The notes beneath the pieces were generated by a model. The model was not told the DNA's origin and did no database searches. It worked only from the letters and a program-made list of their open reading frames with translations. From contig JAJAZI010000334.1 in assembly GCA_026785785.1 (NCBI GenBank), positions 1-8,548 of the forward strand: 8,548 nucleotides of DNA. The letters run 5' to 3'. Made by a program: the position numbers and the translations under genes. Positions 1 through 7,623 of this stretch are shown piece by piece (the first letter of the stretch is position 1; every line of letters begins with the position of its first letter). The DNA comes from Microbacteriaceae bacterium (GTDB lineage Bacteria; Actinomycetota; Actinomycetes; Actinomycetales; Microbacteriaceae).

Positions 1-604
1 CCCCCGCCCCCATCGAGAGGGCACCGGCGAGCAGACCGGCCACTCCTGTCAGCAAGACGGCGCCGGGGGCAAGGCCGCTCGCGCTGACCCCCGCAACGAG
101 GGCGAGGTTGCTGACGAGTCCGTCGTTCGCGCCGAACACGGCGGCGCGGAAGCTGCCAGAGAGCCGGCTTCGGCCCCGCGCGGCCAGCCCGCGCACGACC
201 TCTTCGTGGATCCGCTCGTCCGCGGCCATCGCGGCCGTCGCATCCGCGTCCTTCTCATAGGGCGATCGCGACTCGGACCGTTGCGCGAGTGCGAGCACGA
301 AGACCGAACCGAACTGGCGGGCGAGGAAGCCCAGCACCCTGGTGCGCGTGTGGCCGCCGCGGCGCGGTTCCGCATCGTCGCCGAGCAGGGCGATCCAGTG
401 CTGCTGGTGGCGCCCCTCGGCCTCGGCGAGCGCGAGGAGGATCTCGCGCTCCTCGCCGGAGCGCCGCTTGGCGAGGTCGCGGTAGACGGCCGCCTCGGCG
501 CGCTCGTCGGCGAGGTAGCGCCTCCACCGGCGGATGTCGGACGGGCTCGGCTCACGGGCCGTTCCGCCGACCTCAGGGAAGGGGGGCAGTGGCGCTACGT
601 TCAT
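1..604 (-). CDS. Ferritin-like domain/VIT1-CCC1 family iron-manganese transporter, partial (C-terminus outside window)
   Basis: Reading leftward from ATG at 604-602, 201 complete codons are open and the frame runs off the window edge. Residues about 25-140 look like a ferritin-like four-helix domain: E34 and E37, then E63-x2-H66, and E130-x2-H133, the spacing expected for carboxylate/histidine metal ligands. From residue 152 the sequence FRAAVFGANDGLVSNLALVA is the hallmark of the VIT1/CCC1 transporter family; a membrane segment follows and the visible part ends in GALSMGAG, also typical of the family. Proteins with this order import or sequester Fe2+/Mn2+ across the membrane, the soluble domain probably binding metal on the cytoplasmic side. 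A GGAGA Shine-Dalgarno sits at 608-612. The gene lies 45 bases downstream of galM on the same strand, so read-through is possible, but no functional link is evident. The missing part should hold the remaining membrane helices. Confidence 0.88.
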   Translation of the reverse strand, partial: MNVAPLPPFPEVGGTAREPSPSDIRRWRRYLADERAEAAVYRDLAKRRSGEEREILLALAEAEGRHQQHWIALLGDDAEPRRGGHTRTRVLGFLARQFGSVFVLALAQRSESRSPYEKDADATAAMAADERIHEEVVRGLAARGRSRLSGSFRAAVFGANDGLVSNLALVAGVSASGLAPGAVLLTGVAGLLAGALSMGAG

Positions 605-649
605 GGTTCTCCGGTCGGACACGGCGGCGAGGAAACTGGCCCCGATCAA

Positions 650-1564
650 CTACCTAGAATAACGGATGCCCCAACCCAGGCTCCACGTCTGCCCCGGCTC
701 CAGCCAGCGCAGGCCCTCGCCGCTGTTGAACGCGTTCGCCGGCGCCGTCATCGGCTCGACCGCGATCGCGAGGCCGAGTTCCCCGTCCCGTGGGAATTTG
801 CGATTGGTGAATACCTGCACCCAGGCGAACTCCGCGTCGCGCCACAGCTCGACGAATCGGCCGTCCGGCGCGGTCAGCCGATGCGTGTCGCCCGGGCCGA
901 CCCCGCCGAAGCCGTCGTCGAGCTGGAGGTCGCCGACGCCGCCGCCAGCCCTGAGGTCGTGGCCGGTGCCGTCGACCGGGGTCACGCCGATCGGGTTGAG
1001 GCGCTCGTCGACCTCGATGTGGGTCGTGGCGGGGAGGGTGAGGGTGAGGTCGTCGACGGGCACGTCGCCGAGGCGCAGATAGGGGTGCGCCCCGACCGCG
1101 ACGGGCGCGCTCGCGGTGCCGACATTGTGGATGCCGTGCGTGACCGTGATCCCGTCGTCGGTCAGCGCGTAGCGCACGGTCGTCTCGAGCTGGAACTTGT
1201 AGCCATGCTGCGGGAACACGGTCGCCGCGAGGGTCACGGCGTCGTCGCTACGTTCGGCGACACGGTAGCCCGTGTTGCGCAGCAGGCCGTGGATGGCGTT
1301 GCCCCGCTCGGCCTCGGTGAGGTCGAGCTGCTGCGCGCTGCCATCCAGCATCCACTTCCCGTCGCGGATGCGGTTCGGCCACGGGACGAGCACGATGCCG
1401 GAGCCATAGGGCGGGAGGGAAGTGTCGGGGTAGGTCTCGACGAGATCGATTCCGTCGACCGAGAGGGCGCGGAGGCCAGCCGCCAGCTCCGTTATGATTG
1501 CCCGAGATTGCCGATTCCCGCTCGTCCTCGTGAGTGCGAATTGTTCCCCGGTGGGTGTGCTCAT
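650..1564 (-). CDS. galM: Aldose 1-epimerase family protein (mutarotase-like)
   Basis: 304 residues from ATG 1564-1562 to TAG 652-650. The family interconverts alpha and beta anomers of galactose or glucose in the cytoplasm. Visible features: the substrate-binding PWPNRIRDGKW at 61-71; NAIHGL with H92 and GAHPYLR with H160, the two conserved histidines; and AVEPMTAPANAFN with E270, the expected catalytic base. Length fits the bacterial aldose-1-epimerase family (about 290-350). The frame stays open 16 codons further upstream to 1612, but that extension lacks family resemblance and runs to the edge of galT, so the internal ATG is preferred; its Shine-Dalgarno is weak. It is divergent from galT-galK, which supports a role supplying alpha-galactose to GalK. 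Some family members act on other hexoses or hexose-6-phosphates, so substrate is inferred from context. Confidence 0.9.
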   Translation of the reverse strand: MSTPTGEQFALTRTSGNRQSRAIITELAAGLRALSVDGIDLVETYPDTSLPPYGSGIVLVPWPNRIRDGKWMLDGSAQQLDLTEAERGNAIHGLLRNTGYRVAERSDDAVTLAATVFPQHGYKFQLETTVRYALTDDGITVTHGIHNVGTASAPVAVGAHPYLRLGDVPVDDLTLTLPATTHIEVDERLNPIGVTPVDGTGHDLRAGGGVGDLQLDDGFGGVGPGDTHRLTAPDGRFVELWRDAEFAWVQVFTNRKFPRDGELGLAIAVEPMTAPANAFNSGEGLRWLEPGQTWSLGWGIRYSR

Positions 1565-1617
1565 GCGCCCAAGACTAGGGGAATATCGGTGCTCGTCTGT
1601 TGAGAGAAACAAGGCTG
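1565..1617. promoter_or_regulatory. Divergent promoter region between galM and galT
   Basis: Only 53 bases separate the two divergent start codons, so the promoters for both directions must lie here or extend into the opposing coding sequences. The stretch is richer in A/T than its surroundings. A possible leftward promoter has TTGTTT (reverse complement of about 1608-1613) and GATATT (reverse complement of 1582-1587), but the spacing is longer than ideal. No convincing rightward -10/-35 pair and no clear operator palindrome were seen. There is no regulator gene beside it. Confidence 0.3.
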
Positions 1618-2703
1618 ATGGCTCCCATTACGAAGCGCGAATATGTTCTTGCCGACGGACGGGAGCTGATCTATTTCGATGACGCCGATTCGACGCTGAG
1701 CCCGGACCGCAAGCCGGATGCGCGTGTGCTCGATCCTCGTCCGGCCACCGCGACGATGCGGCAGGACGTCCTGACTGGGGAGTGGGTGTCGATCGCCTCG
1801 GCCCGGCAGAACCGCGTCTTCCTCCCGCCGGCGCACCTCGACCCGCTCGCCCCGGCGACCGCCACGAACCCGTCGGAGATCCCCGACAACTACGACGTCG
1901 CGGTGTTCGAGAACCGGTCGCCGTCGTTCGGTCCCGAGCTGGGCGACGTGCCCGCCGCCGGGAGTATCGGCATCGGCCGCACGCATCCGTCCGTCGGCCG
2001 GTGCGAAGTCGTCTGCTTCAGCCCCGCGCACGAGGGGTCCTTCGGCAGCCTGACCCAATCGCGCGCCCGTACCGTCATCGAGGCCTGGGCCGACCGCACC
2101 GCGGCGCTCTCGGCACTGCCGGGGGTTCAGCAGGTGTTCCCGTTCGAGAACCGCGGCGAGGAGATCGGCGTGACGCTGAGCCACCCGCACGGGCAGATCT
2201 ACGCCTACCCCTACGTCACCCCGCGCACCCGCCGCCTGATCGACTCAATCGACGCCGTCGGCCCCGACCTGTTCGAACAGATCCTCACGAGCGAGCGCGC
2301 CAGCAACCGGGTCGTGCTGAGCGGCGAGCACTGGACGGCGTTCGTGCCGTTCGCGGCGCGCTGGCCCATCGAGGTGCACATGCTCCCCCACCGCCATATC
2401 CCCGACTTCGCCGCCACCAACGAGGCCGAGCGCGATGAGCTCTCGAGCATCTACCTGCGACTGCTTCGCGGCATCGACGCGCTTTACGACACCCCGACCC
2501 CCTACATCGCCGCCTGGCACCAGGCTCCCGTCACCCAGAAGCGCGACGAGATCCGCCTCATGCTCCAGGTCACGTCACCGCGCCGCGCCGCCAACAAGCT
2601 CAAGTACCTCGCCGGATCCGAAGCCGCGATGGGCGCCTGGATCGGCGACGTCGCGCCGGAGCAGGCCGCCGCATTCATCCGGGAAGGAATCGCGAAAGCA
2701 TGA
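1618..2703 (+). CDS. galT: Galactose-1-phosphate uridylyltransferase
   Basis: 361 residues. GalT transfers UMP from UDP-glucose to galactose-1-phosphate, giving UDP-galactose and glucose-1-phosphate by a ping-pong mechanism in the cytoplasm. The active-site motif SHPHGQ is at 188-193; H191 is the expected nucleophile uridylylated in catalysis, and E181 precedes it in the conserved FENRGEEIGVTLSHPHG context. FENRSPSF (97-104), CFSPAH (133-138) and LPHRH (256-260) also match the family. Start: ATG 1618 follows GAGAGA and AAGG; a TTG at 1600 is possible but lacks a site. Compared from memory with E. coli GalT, the CxxC zinc pair is absent after the LTGEWV segment, and the LHAHFYPP segment is LMLQVTSP here (314-321), so the second metal site is altered. 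The stop overlaps the galK start (ATGA), indicating translational coupling. Confidence 0.96.
   Translation: MAPITKREYVLADGRELIYFDDADSTLSPDRKPDARVLDPRPATATMRQDVLTGEWVSIASARQNRVFLPPAHLDPLAPATATNPSEIPDNYDVAVFENRSPSFGPELGDVPAAGSIGIGRTHPSVGRCEVVCFSPAHEGSFGSLTQSRARTVIEAWADRTAALSALPGVQQVFPFENRGEEIGVTLSHPHGQIYAYPYVTPRTRRLIDSIDAVGPDLFEQILTSERASNRVVLSGEHWTAFVPFAARWPIEVHMLPHRHIPDFAATNEAERDELSSIYLRLLRGIDALYDTPTPYIAAWHQAPVTQKRDEIRLMLQVTSPRRAANKLKYLAGSEAAMGAWIGDVAPEQAAAFIREGIAKA
2682..2688 (+). promoter_or_regulatory. Ribosome binding site of galK inside galT
   Basis: GGAAGGA within the last codons of galT lies 11 bases before ATG 2700. It decides the galK start: an in-frame ATG at 2709 would be about 20 bases away, too far for this site. 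It fits translational coupling of galT and galK. Confidence 0.6.
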
Positions 2704-3857
2704 CCGACATGAGAGACGAGGTTCGGGCGGGCTTCGCCGAGACCTTCGGATACGAGCCGAGCGGCCTCTGGTCCGCGCCCGGCCGGGTCAACCTGATCGG
2801 TGAGCACACCGACTACAACGAGGGTTTCGTGCTGCCGTTCGCGATCAACCGCCGCACGATCCTCGCACTCGGCGTTCGCGCCGACCGGATGCTGCGCATC
2901 GCGAGCTCATTCGCGGACGAGCTCGTCGAGCTCGACCTCTCCGAGCTCAGCACCGACAACCTGCACGGCTGGTCGGCCTACCCGCTCGGCGTCGCCTGGG
3001 CGCTCGGCGAGCACGGCGCGGACCTTGGCGCCGTTCCCGGCTTCGATATCTACATCGACTCCGACGTTCCCGTCGGTGCCGGGCTCTCGTCCTCGGCCGC
3101 GATCGAGAGCGCCGTCGCGCTCGCCCTCAACGACGTCTGGCAGCTCGGACTCGACCGTCGCACCCTCGCGCGCGTCGGACAGCTCGCCGAGAACAAGGCC
3201 GTCGGCGCGCCGACCGGGATCATGGACCAGTCGGCGTCGCTGCTCGGGCAGACCGACTCGGCCGTTTTCCTCGACTGCCGCACCCTCGAGTCGGAGGTCG
3301 TCGACCTCGGCTTCGCCGCGGCCGGGCTCGAACTGCTCATCATCGACACCGGCGTCAGCCATTCCCACGCGACCGGCGGCTACGCCGACCGGCGCGCGTC
3401 CTGCGAGCTGGGCGCCAAGCTGCTCGGAGTCACCTCACTGCGCGAGGTCACGATCGACGACCTCCCCCGCGCGCGCGAAATTCTCGACGAGGTGACCTTC
3501 CGCCGGGTGAGGCACATCGTGACCGAGAACCAGCGCGTGCTCGACACCGTGCGCACCCTCCGCGAGCAGGGCCCGCGTGCGATCGGCGACCTGCTCGACG
3601 CATCCCACCGCTCGATGCGCGACGACTTCGAGATCTCGGTGCCCGAGCTCGACCTCGCCGTGGAGACCGCGACGATGAACGGTGCCCTCGGCGCCCGGAT
3701 GACCGGCGGCGGGTTCGGCGGCGCGGCGATCGCCCTCGTGCCGGCTGATGGCGTTTCGAGAGTGCAAGTCGCTATCGATGGGGCGTTTGCCGAGCACGGC
3801 TTCGGCCAGCCTGATACTTTCGTGGTGAGCGCTGCCAAGGGAGCCAGTCGCGATTAG
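2700..3857 (+). CDS. galK: Galactokinase
   Basis: 385 residues, normal length for the family. GalK, a GHMP-superfamily kinase, phosphorylates alpha-D-galactose at C1 with ATP. All three signatures are present: GRVNLIGEHTDYNEG at 28-42 (galactokinase sugar-binding signature, with E35, H36, D38), the GHMP ATP-binding loop PVGAGLSSSAA at 124-134, and the C-terminal TGGGFGGAA at 335-343. The catalytic base is expected to be D176 in GIMDQSAS, and R29 (GRVN) should assist catalysis. The gene overlaps the galT stop by four bases and should be expressed with it; together with the divergent galM they cover three of the four Leloir steps. No frame disruption or missing key residue was seen. Confidence 0.97.
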   Translation: MTDMRDEVRAGFAETFGYEPSGLWSAPGRVNLIGEHTDYNEGFVLPFAINRRTILALGVRADRMLRIASSFADELVELDLSELSTDNLHGWSAYPLGVAWALGEHGADLGAVPGFDIYIDSDVPVGAGLSSSAAIESAVALALNDVWQLGLDRRTLARVGQLAENKAVGAPTGIMDQSASLLGQTDSAVFLDCRTLESEVVDLGFAAAGLELLIIDTGVSHSHATGGYADRRASCELGAKLLGVTSLREVTIDDLPRAREILDEVTFRRVRHIVTENQRVLDTVRTLREQGPRAIGDLLDASHRSMRDDFEISVPELDLAVETATMNGALGARMTGGGFGGAAIALVPADGVSRVQVAIDGAFAEHGFGQPDTFVVSAAKGASRD

Positions 3858-3888
3858 CGGCGCCCGCGCCTTTATCTTGGAGACCTTC

Positions 3889-4668
3889 GTGGCCATTCCC
3901 CCTTCTCTCGCTGTTCGCGTCGTCGTGTCGTTCGTCGCCCTGCTGTCGCTTGCCGGCTGCACGAGCGCGCCAGCGGCCGAGTCGGAGCCAGAGCCCACCG
4001 CCACGGTCGAGCCGTCGCAGGAGCCCGAACCCGAGAAGACGGCCGGGCCCGACGACGTGCTCTTCACGGTGTCCGCCAATGTGCGCGCGATCGACGGAAC
4101 GACGCTGGGAATCTCGCTCACCGGGCGCAAGCCGATCGCCTCCACCGACCGTGCGGCCTCCACTCTCGTCGGGGCCTTCGTCGAGCAGTGCGTCGCCCTC
4201 GAGGGCCGCAGCGTGTCCGACGTGTCCACCCCGATCTCGGACGAGTCCCTCGCGACGTTCGGAAGCAGCCTTATGCGCATCGACCTCGCGAGCAGCCCGG
4301 AGGGCGAGGCGTTCGTCGCCCCCGTCGACCTCGTGCTCGGCAGCCCCTACTACGCGAAGGTAGCCTCCGGAGACAACGTCCAGGCCGTCGACACCACCGA
4401 TACGTGCACCGGGCGCTACCAGATTACTGGCTCGGGATCCGGCACCGCCATCACCAACTACGAGAGCGGCGTCACGCTGCCCAACCTCGGCCAGTGGGCG
4501 TACGGCCACTATGGATTCACCGTGCCCTTCGAGTCCGGTGCGACGATCGAGGCCTGCCGGGTCGTCGTGAGCGAGCTCGCTGAGCCGATCGTCGAGGACG
4601 TTCCCGGCTGGGATCCCGGCTCCGACGCCACGGGCATCTCCTGCGGCATCGGCTACCGCGGGGAGTAG
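3889..4668 (+). CDS. Putative secreted lipoprotein of unknown function
   Basis: 259 residues from GTG 3889, chosen because GGAG at 3879-3882 lies six bases upstream; TTG 3877 is an alternative start. The N-terminus has one arginine, a hydrophobic stretch (VVVSFVALLSLAG) and a lipobox LAGC with C24 as the lipidated residue, so the protein should be anchored on the outer face of the membrane. A low-complexity linker rich in E, P, T and A follows (about 28-55), typical of a tether through the cell wall. The globular part (about 56-259) is rich in beta-prone and S/T/G segments and has four cysteines (C101, C173, C223, C252), enough for two disulfides. I do not recognise its family. The 31-base gap to galK permits co-transcription, but no sugar-binding motif was identified, so a role in galactose use is only a possibility. 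Confidence 0.82.
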   Translation: MAIPPSLAVRVVVSFVALLSLAGCTSAPAAESEPEPTATVEPSQEPEPEKTAGPDDVLFTVSANVRAIDGTTLGISLTGRKPIASTDRAASTLVGAFVEQCVALEGRSVSDVSTPISDESLATFGSSLMRIDLASSPEGEAFVAPVDLVLGSPYYAKVASGDNVQAVDTTDTCTGRYQITGSGSGTAITNYESGVTLPNLGQWAYGHYGFTVPFESGATIEACRVVVSELAEPIVEDVPGWDPGSDATGISCGIGYRGE

Positions 4669-4686
4669 CCGCCGGCACGCACTTGC

Positions 4687-4770
4687 GCGAGTCGCCCACA
4701 CCTGTCCCCTCCAAGGCGTTTGAGGCAACATAAGTGGGCAACTCGCAGCCGGTGCCGCCGCGAGTTGCCC
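4687..4770. repeat. Compound imperfect palindrome (three copies of an 11-13 base core)
   Basis: A core GCGAGTYGCCC occurs forward at 4687-4697, inverted at 4736-4746 and forward again at 4760-4770. Copies one and two extend outward-in to form 25-base arms (4687-4711 and 4722-4746) matching at 19 of 25 positions around a 10-base centre. Copies two and three form a perfect 11-bp stem with a 13-base loop. The two hairpins share the middle copy, so they exclude each other. There is no T-run, so it is not a classical intrinsic terminator, though it may end transcription of the upstream lipoprotein gene. Its form suggests a dispersed palindromic (REP- or MITE-like) element, which needs genome-wide copies to confirm. 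Confidence 0.6.
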
Positions 4771-4774
4771 GGTA

Positions 4775-5290
4775 GTGCACCCTCCGACCCTGACCCTCGC
4801 GAGCGAACTGAGCGAATATGCCTTCAGAGGCATTGGTTGGGAGGGGGTGAGTGTGGCCGCCTGGCGCACCTCGTCGGGGCCGGTCCTCATCAGCGATTGG
4901 CACGGGGACGACTTGCGCCAATGGTACGACCTTCACGGCCACGACCGCGCCGTAACGGGACCCGTCTCGCCGGTTGTGCGGCAAGCCGAGGCGTGTGCGG
5001 CCGCGCCGACGGTGGAAGGCACGCCGATGATTACCGATTTCGCGGGCCTGTTCCGCGAGGTCGAGCGGATTCGTTCGAGGGGCTTCGCCACGGTCGACGA
5101 GGAGTTCGAAGTGGGCGTCGTCGCCGCCTCCGCACCTGTCCATGACTTTCGGGGCGACATCGTCGCGGCCATCAATCTGAGCGCGCCCACGGTGCGTCTG
5201 GGCTCGCACCTCGACGAGGTCGGCGCTCTCCTCGCGCGCATCGCCGGGGAGCTCTCGACGCACCTCGGCGGAACGCCGCGCGGCCGCTGA
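4775..5290 (+). pseudogene. IclR-family effector-binding domain without DNA-binding domain (truncated regulator)
   Basis: 171 residues if started at GTG 4775. The C-terminal half matches the IclR effector (GAF-like) domain: LFREVERIRSRGFATVDEEF at 92-111, then APVHDFRGDIVAAINLSAP at 120-138, and a final helix with LARIAGEL (153-160). Residues about 8-45 resemble the start of the same domain (LASELSEY..., VSVAAW...GPVLI). The winged-helix domain of about 70-80 residues that should come first is absent: only 106 bases separate this gene from the lipoprotein stop, and they hold the palindromic repeat. Full family members are about 250 residues. GTG 4775 has no ribosome binding site; GTG 4853 has GGGAGGGG just ahead but would remove more of the domain. 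Most likely a decayed fragment; a stand-alone ligand-binding protein is the alternative, since the frame is intact and codon use matches its neighbours. Confidence 0.7.
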
Positions 5291-5328
5291 GCAGGCAGGT
5301 AGCCGAGGAGGCGGGTAGCCGGGCTCCG

Positions 5329-5419
5329 CGAACGTAACCGAGGAGATTCGGTGGACACGCCGTGATTCCAGGCTCCGCACAACGACGAGTCGCCGGATCT
5401 CCTGCGTTACGCGCGTTCG
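5329..5419. repeat. Long imperfect inverted repeat between convergent genes
   Basis: The left arm (5329-5353) and right arm (5391-5419) are reverse complements over about 25 positions, apart from a few mismatches and a four-base insertion in the right arm; AGGAGAT/ATCTCCT is the longest uninterrupted core. The central spacer is 37 bases. An eight-base direct repeat GGCTCCGC occurs at 5322-5329 and again at 5371-5378. It fills most of the 143-base gap between the regulator fragment and the folD stop, so it could form a bidirectional transcription end for the two convergent genes, although no U-tract is present. A dispersed palindromic repeat is the other reading. Confidence 0.5.
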
Positions 5420-5433
5420 TCGCGGCCCGCGCG

Positions 5434-6312
5434 TCAGTGCAGCCGCTCGGCGGCCTCCACGACGTTGACCAGCAGCATGGCGCGCGTCATCGGCCCGACC
5501 CCGCCGGGGACGGGCGAGAGGAACCCCGCGACATCCGCAACGCCCGGGTCGACGTCGCCGCGCAGCCGAGCCGTGCCGGTCTCCTCGTCGACGACGCGCG
5601 TGATGCCGACGTCGAGCACCGCGGCGCCGGGCTTGACCCAGTCAGGCTGGATAAGCCCGGCCACGCCGACGGCCGCCACGACGATGTCGGCGCGACGCAC
5701 CTCGCTCTCGAGGTCCACCGTGCGGGAGTGGGTGAGGGTGACGGTCGCGTCGATGCCTTTGCGAGTCAACAGCAGCCCGAGCGGACGCCCGACGGTGAGC
5801 CCGCGGCCCACGACGACGACGTGCTTGCCCGCGATCGGAACGTCGTACCGGCGCAGCATTTCGACGATGCCCGCCGGGGTGCACGGCAGCGGGGAGTCGA
5901 GCTCCCCGGCGACCCCGAGCACGAGACGGCCCAGGTTCCTCGGGTGCAGCCCGTCGGCATCCTTGTCCGGGTCCATCAGCTCGAGCATCGCGTTCTCATC
6001 GAGGCCGGCGGGCAGCGGCAGCTGGATGATGTAGCCGGTCACCGTCGGGTCGGCGTTGAGCGCAGCGATCGCGTCGCGCACCTCCGACTCGGATGCCGTG
6101 GCGGGCAGGTCGACGCGGATTGACTCGATTCCGACCTCGGCGCAGTCCCGGTGCTTACCCGCGACATAGGAGAGGGATCCGGGATCGCTGCCGACCAGCA
6201 GGGTGCCGAGGCCCGGCGTGATGCCGGCGGCCTTCAGAGCGCTGATTCGAGTGGTGAGTTCGGTCTTGACGGCGAACGCGGTGGCGACGCCGTCGAGCCG
6301 AACCGCTACCAC
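5434..6312 (-). CDS. folD: Bifunctional methylene-THF dehydrogenase (NADP+)/methenyl-THF cyclohydrolase
   Basis: 292 residues from GTG 6312-6310 to TGA 5436-5434. FolD oxidises 5,10-methylene-THF to 5,10-methenyl-THF and hydrolyses it to 10-formyl-THF, the formyl donor for purine synthesis. Catalytic residues are in place: Y49 and K53 in SYVAGK, Q97 in IIQLPLP and D120 in KDADGLHP. The NADP-binding loop GRGLTVGRP is at 169-177 and the C-terminal signature [10 protein letters not shown] at 268-277. Length is normal. The frame continues far upstream within glyA, but family resemblance starts at this GTG ([10 protein letters not shown]), which overlaps the glyA stop by seven bases. It should therefore be translated by coupling to glyA and share control by the riboswitch ahead of glyA. 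Confidence 0.96.
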   Translation of the reverse strand: MVAVRLDGVATAFAVKTELTTRISALKAAGITPGLGTLLVGSDPGSLSYVAGKHRDCAEVGIESIRVDLPATASESEVRDAIAALNADPTVTGYIIQLPLPAGLDENAMLELMDPDKDADGLHPRNLGRLVLGVAGELDSPLPCTPAGIVEMLRRYDVPIAGKHVVVVGRGLTVGRPLGLLLTRKGIDATVTLTHSRTVDLESEVRRADIVVAAVGVAGLIQPDWVKPGAAVLDVGITRVVDEETGTARLRGDVDPGVADVAGFLSPVPGGVGPMTRAMLLVNVVEAAERLH

Positions 6313-7619
6313 TTCTCGAGACCGGGGTAAAGCGGGAATGCCTCGGTGAGGGTGAGCACGCGGGCACGCAGTGCCTCGACGTCGGGGTCGGGCAGCAACG
6401 CGAGGGCGATGATGTCGGCGACCTCGGTGAACTCCACCGCCGCGAAGCCGCGAGTGGCGAGAGCGGGCGTGCCGATGCGGAGCCCGGAGGTGACCATCGG
6501 CGGGCGCGGGTCGAACGGCACCGAGTTGCGGTTGACCGTGATGCCGACCGAGTGCAGCACGTCTTCGGCCTGCTGGCCGTCGAGCGGAGAGTTGCGCAGA
6601 TCGGCGAGCACGAGGTGCACATCGGTTCCCCCGGTGAGCACGTCGACGCCCGCCGCGGCGGAGTCGGAGGCCATCAGGCGGGCGGCGAGCAGCTGCGCGC
6701 CCTCGATCGTGCGCTCCTGGCGGTCGCGGAACTCCGGCTGCGCGGCGAGCAGGAACGCAGTCGCCTTCGCGGCGATAACGTGCATGAGTGGTCCGCCCTG
6801 CTGGCCGGGGAACACGTTCGAGTTGAGCTTCTTGGCCAGGGCCGTGTCGCGGCTCAGGATGACGCCGGAGCGCGGACCCGCGAGCGTCTTGTGAACGGTC
6901 GACGACACGACATCCGCGTAGGGAACGGGCGACGGATGCAGGCCCGCCGCGACGAGCCCGGCGAAGTGGGCCATGTCGACCCAGAGCATCGCGCCGACCT
7001 CGTCGGCGATCGCACGGAAGGCCGCGAAGTCGAGCTGGCGCGGGTAGGCCGACCATCCCGCGATGATCACCTTCGGCTTGTGCTCGATGGCCTTGTCGCG
7101 CACGACGTTCATGTCGACGAGGAACGTGTTCGGGTCGACGCCGTAGGAGACGGAGTTGTAAAGCTTGCCGGAGAAGTTGAGCTTCATACCGTGCGTGAGG
7201 TGGCCGCCGTGCGCGAGCTCGAGGCCGAGGATGGTGTCGCCCGGCGTCGCGATCGCCGACAGCACCGCGGCGTTCGCGGTGGCGCCGGAGTGCGGCTGAA
7301 CGTTCGCGAACTCCGCGCCGAACAGGCTCTTCGCACGCGAGATCGCGAGGCTCTCCGCGATGTCGACGAACTCGCATCCGCCGTAATAACGACGCCCAGG
7401 GTAGCCCTCGGCGTACTTGTTGGTGAGCACCGAGCCCTGCGACTCGAGCACGGCGCGGGAGACGAAGTTCTCGCTCGCGATCATCTCGAGGGTTCCGCGC
7501 TGGCGGCCGAGCTCCTGGCTCAGAACGGCGGCGATCTCCGGATCGACGACCGACAGCGGCTCGGCGAACGTCGAGGGAAGGCTGTCGGGCACGATGGTTG
7601 CGGACTGTGAAATGGACAC
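6306..7619 (-). CDS. glyA: Serine hydroxymethyltransferase
   Basis: 437 residues from GTG 7619-7617 to TAG 6308-6306. GlyA is a PLP enzyme that converts serine and THF to glycine and 5,10-methylene-THF. The PLP lysine is K244 in [14 protein letters not shown]215 and H218 in WVDMAHFAG contact the cofactor, MIASENF (46-52) and [15 protein letters not shown] (67-81) are family signatures, and R380 in SGLRIGTPA should bind the substrate carboxylate. The N-terminus is slightly longer than in E. coli. The GTG start is supported by AAGGAG six bases ahead (7626-7631). It is the first gene of glyA-folD, whose products act in consecutive steps, and it is preceded by a ZTP riboswitch. Confidence 0.97.
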   Translation of the reverse strand: MSISQSATIVPDSLPSTFAEPLSVVDPEIAAVLSQELGRQRGTLEMIASENFVSRAVLESQGSVLTNKYAEGYPGRRYYGGCEFVDIAESLAISRAKSLFGAEFANVQPHSGATANAAVLSAIATPGDTILGLELAHGGHLTHGMKLNFSGKLYNSVSYGVDPNTFLVDMNVVRDKAIEHKPKVIIAGWSAYPRQLDFAAFRAIADEVGAMLWVDMAHFAGLVAAGLHPSPVPYADVVSSTVHKTLAGPRSGVILSRDTALAKKLNSNVFPGQQGGPLMHVIAAKATAFLLAAQPEFRDRQERTIEGAQLLAARLMASDSAAAGVDVLTGGTDVHLVLADLRNSPLDGQQAEDVLHSVGITVNRNSVPFDPRPPMVTSGLRIGTPALATRGFAAVEFTEVADIIALALLPDPDVEALRARVLTLTEAFPLYPGLEKW

Positions 7620-7623
7620 TGGC

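Noticed and set aside
206..1603. 465-codon plus-strand open frame
   Set aside because: It lies antisense to galM and the VIT-type gene, both of which have clear family motifs; it is arginine/glutamate/valine-rich with no motif, as expected for a shadow frame in high-GC DNA.
1565..1612. 16-residue N-terminal extension of GalM
   Set aside because: The frame is open, but the extension lacks family resemblance and would use up the whole galM-galT promoter gap.
1600..1617. TTG at 1600 as the galT start
   Set aside because: It would add six residues without family resemblance and without a ribosome binding site; ATG 1618 has AAGG/GAGAGA ahead of it.
4736..4770. Intrinsic terminator of the lipoprotein gene
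   Set aside because: The stem is strong but no T-rich run follows, so a classical terminator cannot be claimed; it was recorded as a repeat instead.
3772..4890. 372-codon minus-strand frame, and the 281-codon frame at 3435-4280
   Set aside because: Both are antisense to galK and the lipoprotein gene, whose signatures and signal peptide are clear; their translations have no recognisable domain.
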